From assembly GCF_020253525.1 (NCBI RefSeq), contig NZ_JADCBK010000019.1:1-45354 (forward strand): a stretch of 45,354 nucleotides of DNA. Reading direction: 5' to 3'. How positions within the stretch are numbered: the first letter of the stretch is position 1; every line of letters begins with the position of its first letter. The position numbers and the translations under genes are program-made. This stretch comes from Aquidulcibacter sp. (GTDB lineage: Bacteria; Pseudomonadota; Alphaproteobacteria; Caulobacterales; Aquidulcibacteraceae). Below the pieces are notes generated by a model. The model did not search any database, was not told the origin of the DNA, and saw nothing but the letters and a program-made list of their open reading frames with translations. Shown here piece after piece: positions 42,465 to 45,354 of the stretch.

Positions 42465-43948
42465 CAACACAAAAAGTTATCGTCATTGGCGCAGGCATGG
42501 GCGGTCTTGCCGCCGCCATCGATCTTTCCCGCCAAGGCTATCACGTCGACGTTGTAGAGCGCGCAGCCGATGTCGGCGGCAAAATGCGCCAAGTGCCAGT
42601 CGGGACTAGTTTGATTGACGGCGGCCCGACTGTCTTCACCATGAAATGGGTGTTTGACGGCCTGTTTGAGGATGCAGGCCTCGCCCTTGAGGATCATCTG
42701 ACTTTACTGCCCGCCACCATCTTGGCCCGCCATGCATGGACACAGGGCGGTGATCTGGACCTTTATGCCGACCGCGAGGAGTCCGCCGAGGCGATACGCG
42801 AATTTGCTGGCCCTAAAGATGCCGAGGGCTATCTGGCTTTTTGCAAGCGCAGTGCGGCCATTTACGAGACGTTACGCGGACCCTTTATCGCCAGCCAAAG
42901 ACCAAACCCGATTGAACTTGTCGCACGGGTTGGCTTCACCCGATTAGGTGCCATGTGGCAGACAGCCCCGCATCAGACGATGTGGGGTGCTCTTGGGGCT
43001 TATTTCCGTGACCCGCGCCTTAAGCAATTATTTGGCCGCTATGCTACCTATTGTGGCTCCTCACCCTTTGCGGCCCCTGCGACTTTGATGCTGGTCAGCC
43101 ATGTCGAGCAAGAGGGCGTTTGGCGGGTTAAGGGCGGCATGGCCAAAGTCGCTGCAGCCCTGAAAGAGCTCGCGATCAGCCAAGGGGTGAATTTTCACTT
43201 TCAAGCCAATGTTGAACGTATTGAAACTCGTAATCGACACGTCAGCGGCATCGTTTTGAAAGGCGGTGCGGCCATGTCCGCCGATGCCATTGTGTTCAAT
43301 GGGGACATTTCTTCCCTTGGTCGCGGCCTGCTAGGACCCGATGTTATGCCCGCCGCTAAGCCCGTCGCTTTGCCGCAACGCTCACAATCAGCCATTACGT
43401 GGTGCGCGAAAGCCACCACCAGTGGCTTGGCGCTCGCCCATCATACCGTCTTGTTTTCGAAGGATTACAAGGCCGAATTTGAAGATGTTTTTACCAGCCA
43501 ACGCCCACCGCAAGCCCCAACAATCTATATTTGTGCGCAAGATCGCGATGATGCCTGCGTGCCCCCCGACGGGCCCGAGCGCTTGTTGATCCTGATGAAC
43601 GCCCCCGCCAATGGCGATAGCTTAGATTATGGACCAGACGCGCAACGCAAGGCGAAAGAAAGCGCGTGGGCGATGATGGCCAGCTGTGGCCTCACTCTAT
43701 CTGTTGACCAAGCTCAGATCACCACCCCACACGGCTTCAACGCCCTGTTTCCAGCCAGTGGCGGTGCGCTCTATGGGCGTGCCAATCATGGACCGATGGC
43801 CAGTTTTCAAAGACCGGGCGCGCGCAGCGGCGTGAAAGGGCTTTACCTCGCCGGCGGTTCTGCCCATCCAGGCCCCGGCATCCCGATGGCCGCCCTGTCG
43901 GGACGGCTTGCCGCCGCCCGCCTACACGCAGACCTTCTGAACGCCTAA
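42461..43948 (+). CDS. crtD: 1-hydroxycarotenoid 3,4-desaturase
   Basis: FAD-dependent desaturase acting on 1-hydroxylated acyclic carotenoids to lengthen the conjugated system, 495 residues. The N-terminal dinucleotide motif VIVIGAGMGGLAAAIDLSRQGYHVDVVERAADVGGKM starts near residue 7, and the C-terminal FAD block LYLAGGSAHPGPGIPMAALSGRLAA is complete. The middle part FGRYATYCGSSPFAAPATLMLVSHVEQEGVWRVKGGMAKVA is CrtD-like rather than CrtI-like. The start is GTG 42461; an upstream extension to 42356 lies inside the membrane-protein gene. Its last 4 bases overlap the last 4 of convergent crtI. Confidence 0.93.
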   Translation: MTTQKVIVIGAGMGGLAAAIDLSRQGYHVDVVERAADVGGKMRQVPVGTSLIDGGPTVFTMKWVFDGLFEDAGLALEDHLTLLPATILARHAWTQGGDLDLYADREESAEAIREFAGPKDAEGYLAFCKRSAAIYETLRGPFIASQRPNPIELVARVGFTRLGAMWQTAPHQTMWGALGAYFRDPRLKQLFGRYATYCGSSPFAAPATLMLVSHVEQEGVWRVKGGMAKVAAALKELAISQGVNFHFQANVERIETRNRHVSGIVLKGGAAMSADAIVFNGDISSLGRGLLGPDVMPAAKPVALPQRSQSAITWCAKATTSGLALAHHTVLFSKDYKAEFEDVFTSQRPPQAPTIYICAQDRDDACVPPDGPERLLILMNAPANGDSLDYGPDAQRKAKESAWAMMASCGLTLSVDQAQITTPHGFNALFPASGGALYGRANHGPMASFQRPGARSGVKGLYLAGGSAHPGPGIPMAALSGRLAAARLHADLLNA

Positions 43949-45354
43949 GCGGTTTTGACCTTTCCAGCCCAAGCGCTTGCGGGCGGGATGAGCCGATCAA
44001 TGACTTTTGCCGACGACACCACACCGGGCAGCCCCGCACCCGGATGCGTGCCCGCGCCCACAAAATAAAGCCCCGGCACATCCGAACTGATATTGTGCGG
44101 CCGGAACCACGCACTTTGGAACAGCTTTGGCTCCATACCAAAAGCCGCACCATTGGTCGAAAGCAGGCGGTCTTTAAAATCCTGCGGAGTCAACATGTGC
44201 GAGGAGATAATGGATTGAGACAAGCCTGGCAGCAGGGTTTCCTCAAGACGCTTTTCAATCTTCTGCCGGTAGGGCTCGGCCATACTGGCCCAATCTACGC
44301 CGCTACCCAAATGTGGTACGGGGGCCAAGACATAAAATGTATCGCATCCCTCGGGCGCAAGGCTCGGATCATTGGCGGTTGGACGATGCAAATAGAGGCT
44401 GAAGTCCTCGGCCAAGGTTTTTCTGGTGAAGATGTCGGTCAGCAACTCCTTATAGCGCGGCCCCAGCACCATCGTATGCTGATAACAATCCTCAAACTTC
44501 CGATTGGTACCGAAATACCAAACAAATAAGCTCATGGAATAATCGGCGCGTGCGATTTTTTCGTCCGTCCATACTTTGCGCGGCACATTGCGCAACAACT
44601 TGGTATGGGTCCAACCAAGGTCGGCATTGGAAACGACAAGGTCGGCCTGCACGGTTTCACCGCTGGCCAGACGAACCCCAGCCGCGCGACCGTTCTCGGT
44701 TATGATCTCGTCAATTTCGGCATTATAGACCAGATGATTGCCCTGGCCCTCGATCAACTCGACCATGCCACGTACCAAAGCCCCGGTCCCACCTAAGGCA
44801 TAATGGACGCCAAAGGTCCGCTCGAGATGGGCAATCAGGCAATAATAAGAGGTGGTGGCAAAAGGATTACCGCCAATCAAAAGCGGGTGGAAACTAAACG
44901 CCACCCGTAGTTTTTCGTTCTTAAAGAACTCCGACACCTTGCCATAAACCGTGCGGAAGCCGCCCAAACGGATCAAGTCCGGTGCAGACTTGAACAAGGT
45001 CGAAAGCTCATGAAACGGCTGATCCACCAGCTTGGTGAAGGCCTCATCATAAATCGCCTCACTGGCAACCATATAGCGGTCAAAGCCTTCAAGATCGCCG
45101 GGCTCGAAACGCGCGACCTGGGCGCGCATGGCCTTCAAGTCAGCGGTGGCCTCAAAAATGGTGCCATCGTCAAACCGGATCTTGTAGAAGGGGTCGATGC
45201 TGCGCAGCTGCACATGGTCAGACATGGTCTTGCCGCAGATGTTCCACAATTCTTCAAAAATGAACGGGGCTGTGATGATGGTGGGACCTGCATCAAAGGT
45301 AAAGCCGTCTTGGCGATAGACATAGCCGCGCCCACCCGGGCCATCCAATTTTTC
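43945..45354 (-). CDS. crtI: Phytoene desaturase, 5' end missing (window edge)
   Basis: FAD-dependent desaturase that converts phytoene to neurosporene or lycopene. About 469 residues are present and the frame is open to the window edge, so the first residues, including the dinucleotide-binding GxGxxG motif, are outside. Visible blocks include FTFDAGPTIITAPFIFEELW and FSFHPLLIGGNPFATTSYYCLIAHLERTFGVHYALGGTGALVRGMVELIE. The C-terminal FAD block GLYFVGAGTHPGAGLPGVVSSAKVIDRLI is complete. The first Met-like codon in the frame, TTG 45348, is not a start. It is convergent with crtD (4-base overlap). Whether it is a 3- or 4-step desaturase cannot be told from sequence. Confidence 0.95.
   Translation of the reverse strand, partial: EKLDGPGGRGYVYRQDGFTFDAGPTIITAPFIFEELWNICGKTMSDHVQLRSIDPFYKIRFDDGTIFEATADLKAMRAQVARFEPGDLEGFDRYMVASEAIYDEAFTKLVDQPFHELSTLFKSAPDLIRLGGFRTVYGKVSEFFKNEKLRVAFSFHPLLIGGNPFATTSYYCLIAHLERTFGVHYALGGTGALVRGMVELIEGQGNHLVYNAEIDEIITENGRAAGVRLASGETVQADLVVSNADLGWTHTKLLRNVPRKVWTDEKIARADYSMSLFVWYFGTNRKFEDCYQHTMVLGPRYKELLTDIFTRKTLAEDFSLYLHRPTANDPSLAPEGCDTFYVLAPVPHLGSGVDWASMAEPYRQKIEKRLEETLLPGLSQSIISSHMLTPQDFKDRLLSTNGAAFGMEPKLFQSAWFRPHNISSDVPGLYFVGAGTHPGAGLPGVVSSAKVIDRLIPPASAWAGKVKTA

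Noticed and set aside
45346-45348. TTG as the start of crtI
   Set aside because: The frame is open to the window edge and the FAD-binding N-terminus of CrtI has not yet been reached, so the gene is simply cut.
1-45354. CRISPR arrays, tRNA or rRNA genes, insertion sequences, integrases
   Set aside because: I saw no regularly spaced repeats, no cloverleaf or rRNA-like stretch, and no transposase or integrase motif on either strand.

Overview
The window comes from an alphaproteobacterium that carries an aerobic-type anoxygenic photosynthesis gene cluster. The evidence is a crtEF-bchCXYZ-pufBALM superoperon, a type-II reaction centre with LH1 antenna, a spirilloxanthin/spheroidene-type carotenoid set (crtB, crtC, crtD, crtE, crtF, crtI), an Flp pilin, a large TonB receptor and an Lrp/ald pair. 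There is no pufC and no recognisable pufQ. The combination suits the phototrophic Sphingomonadales or Caulobacterales, but the sequence alone does not fix the order or genus.

Layout. Positions 1-14.1 kb hold unlinked housekeeping genes: malic enzyme (cut by the window start), mutS, an orphan PstS-like lipoprotein, a DUF2891 protein, a phosphodiester glycosidase-family lipoprotein, an Lrp regulator divergent from alanine dehydrogenase, an LhgO-like oxidase with msrA, a stand-alone MprF-type lipid aminoacyltransferase domain, a periplasmic VOC protein, a CysG N-domain-type siroheme enzyme and a VIT-family metal transporter. A 993-residue TonB receptor (14.3-17.3 kb) ends at a strong terminator.

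Positions 17.4-24.9 kb look like accessory DNA: an orphan Flp pilin, a SLOG-like/SLATT-like membrane protein, two paralogous exported trypsin-type proteases, an Ala-rich lipoprotein between them, and a membrane-anchored TIR-TolB-TPR protein. This is the first candidate for an undescribed system; the grouping is an inference.

Positions 25.0-45.35 kb are the photosynthesis cluster. dxs (isoprenoid precursor supply) sits downstream of the puf operon. The minus-strand superoperon runs crtE-crtF-bchC-bchX-bchY-bchZ-pufB-pufA-pufL-pufM and ends at a 13-bp-stem terminator. crtC is divergent from crtE. A second carotenoid block has the minus-strand operon P450-ATP-grasp-crtB-small membrane protein, the plus-strand pair 7-TM protein-crtD, and crtI (cut by the window end). 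PpsR/CrtJ-type sites (TGT-N12-ACA or one-base variants) lie before bchC (two, 8 bp apart), between crtE and crtC, and between the P450 and the crtD operon. This suggests that one light/oxygen regulator controls all of these units, including the unusual P450/ATP-grasp pair.

How it works together: Dxs and CrtE supply GGPP; CrtB and CrtI make phytoene and its desaturated products; CrtC, CrtD and CrtF hydrate, desaturate and O-methylate acyclic carotenoids; BchX/Y/Z and BchC perform late bacteriochlorophyll steps; PufB/A and PufL/M bind the pigments. The P450 and ATP-grasp enzyme may add a further carotenoid modification, which would need chemical proof.
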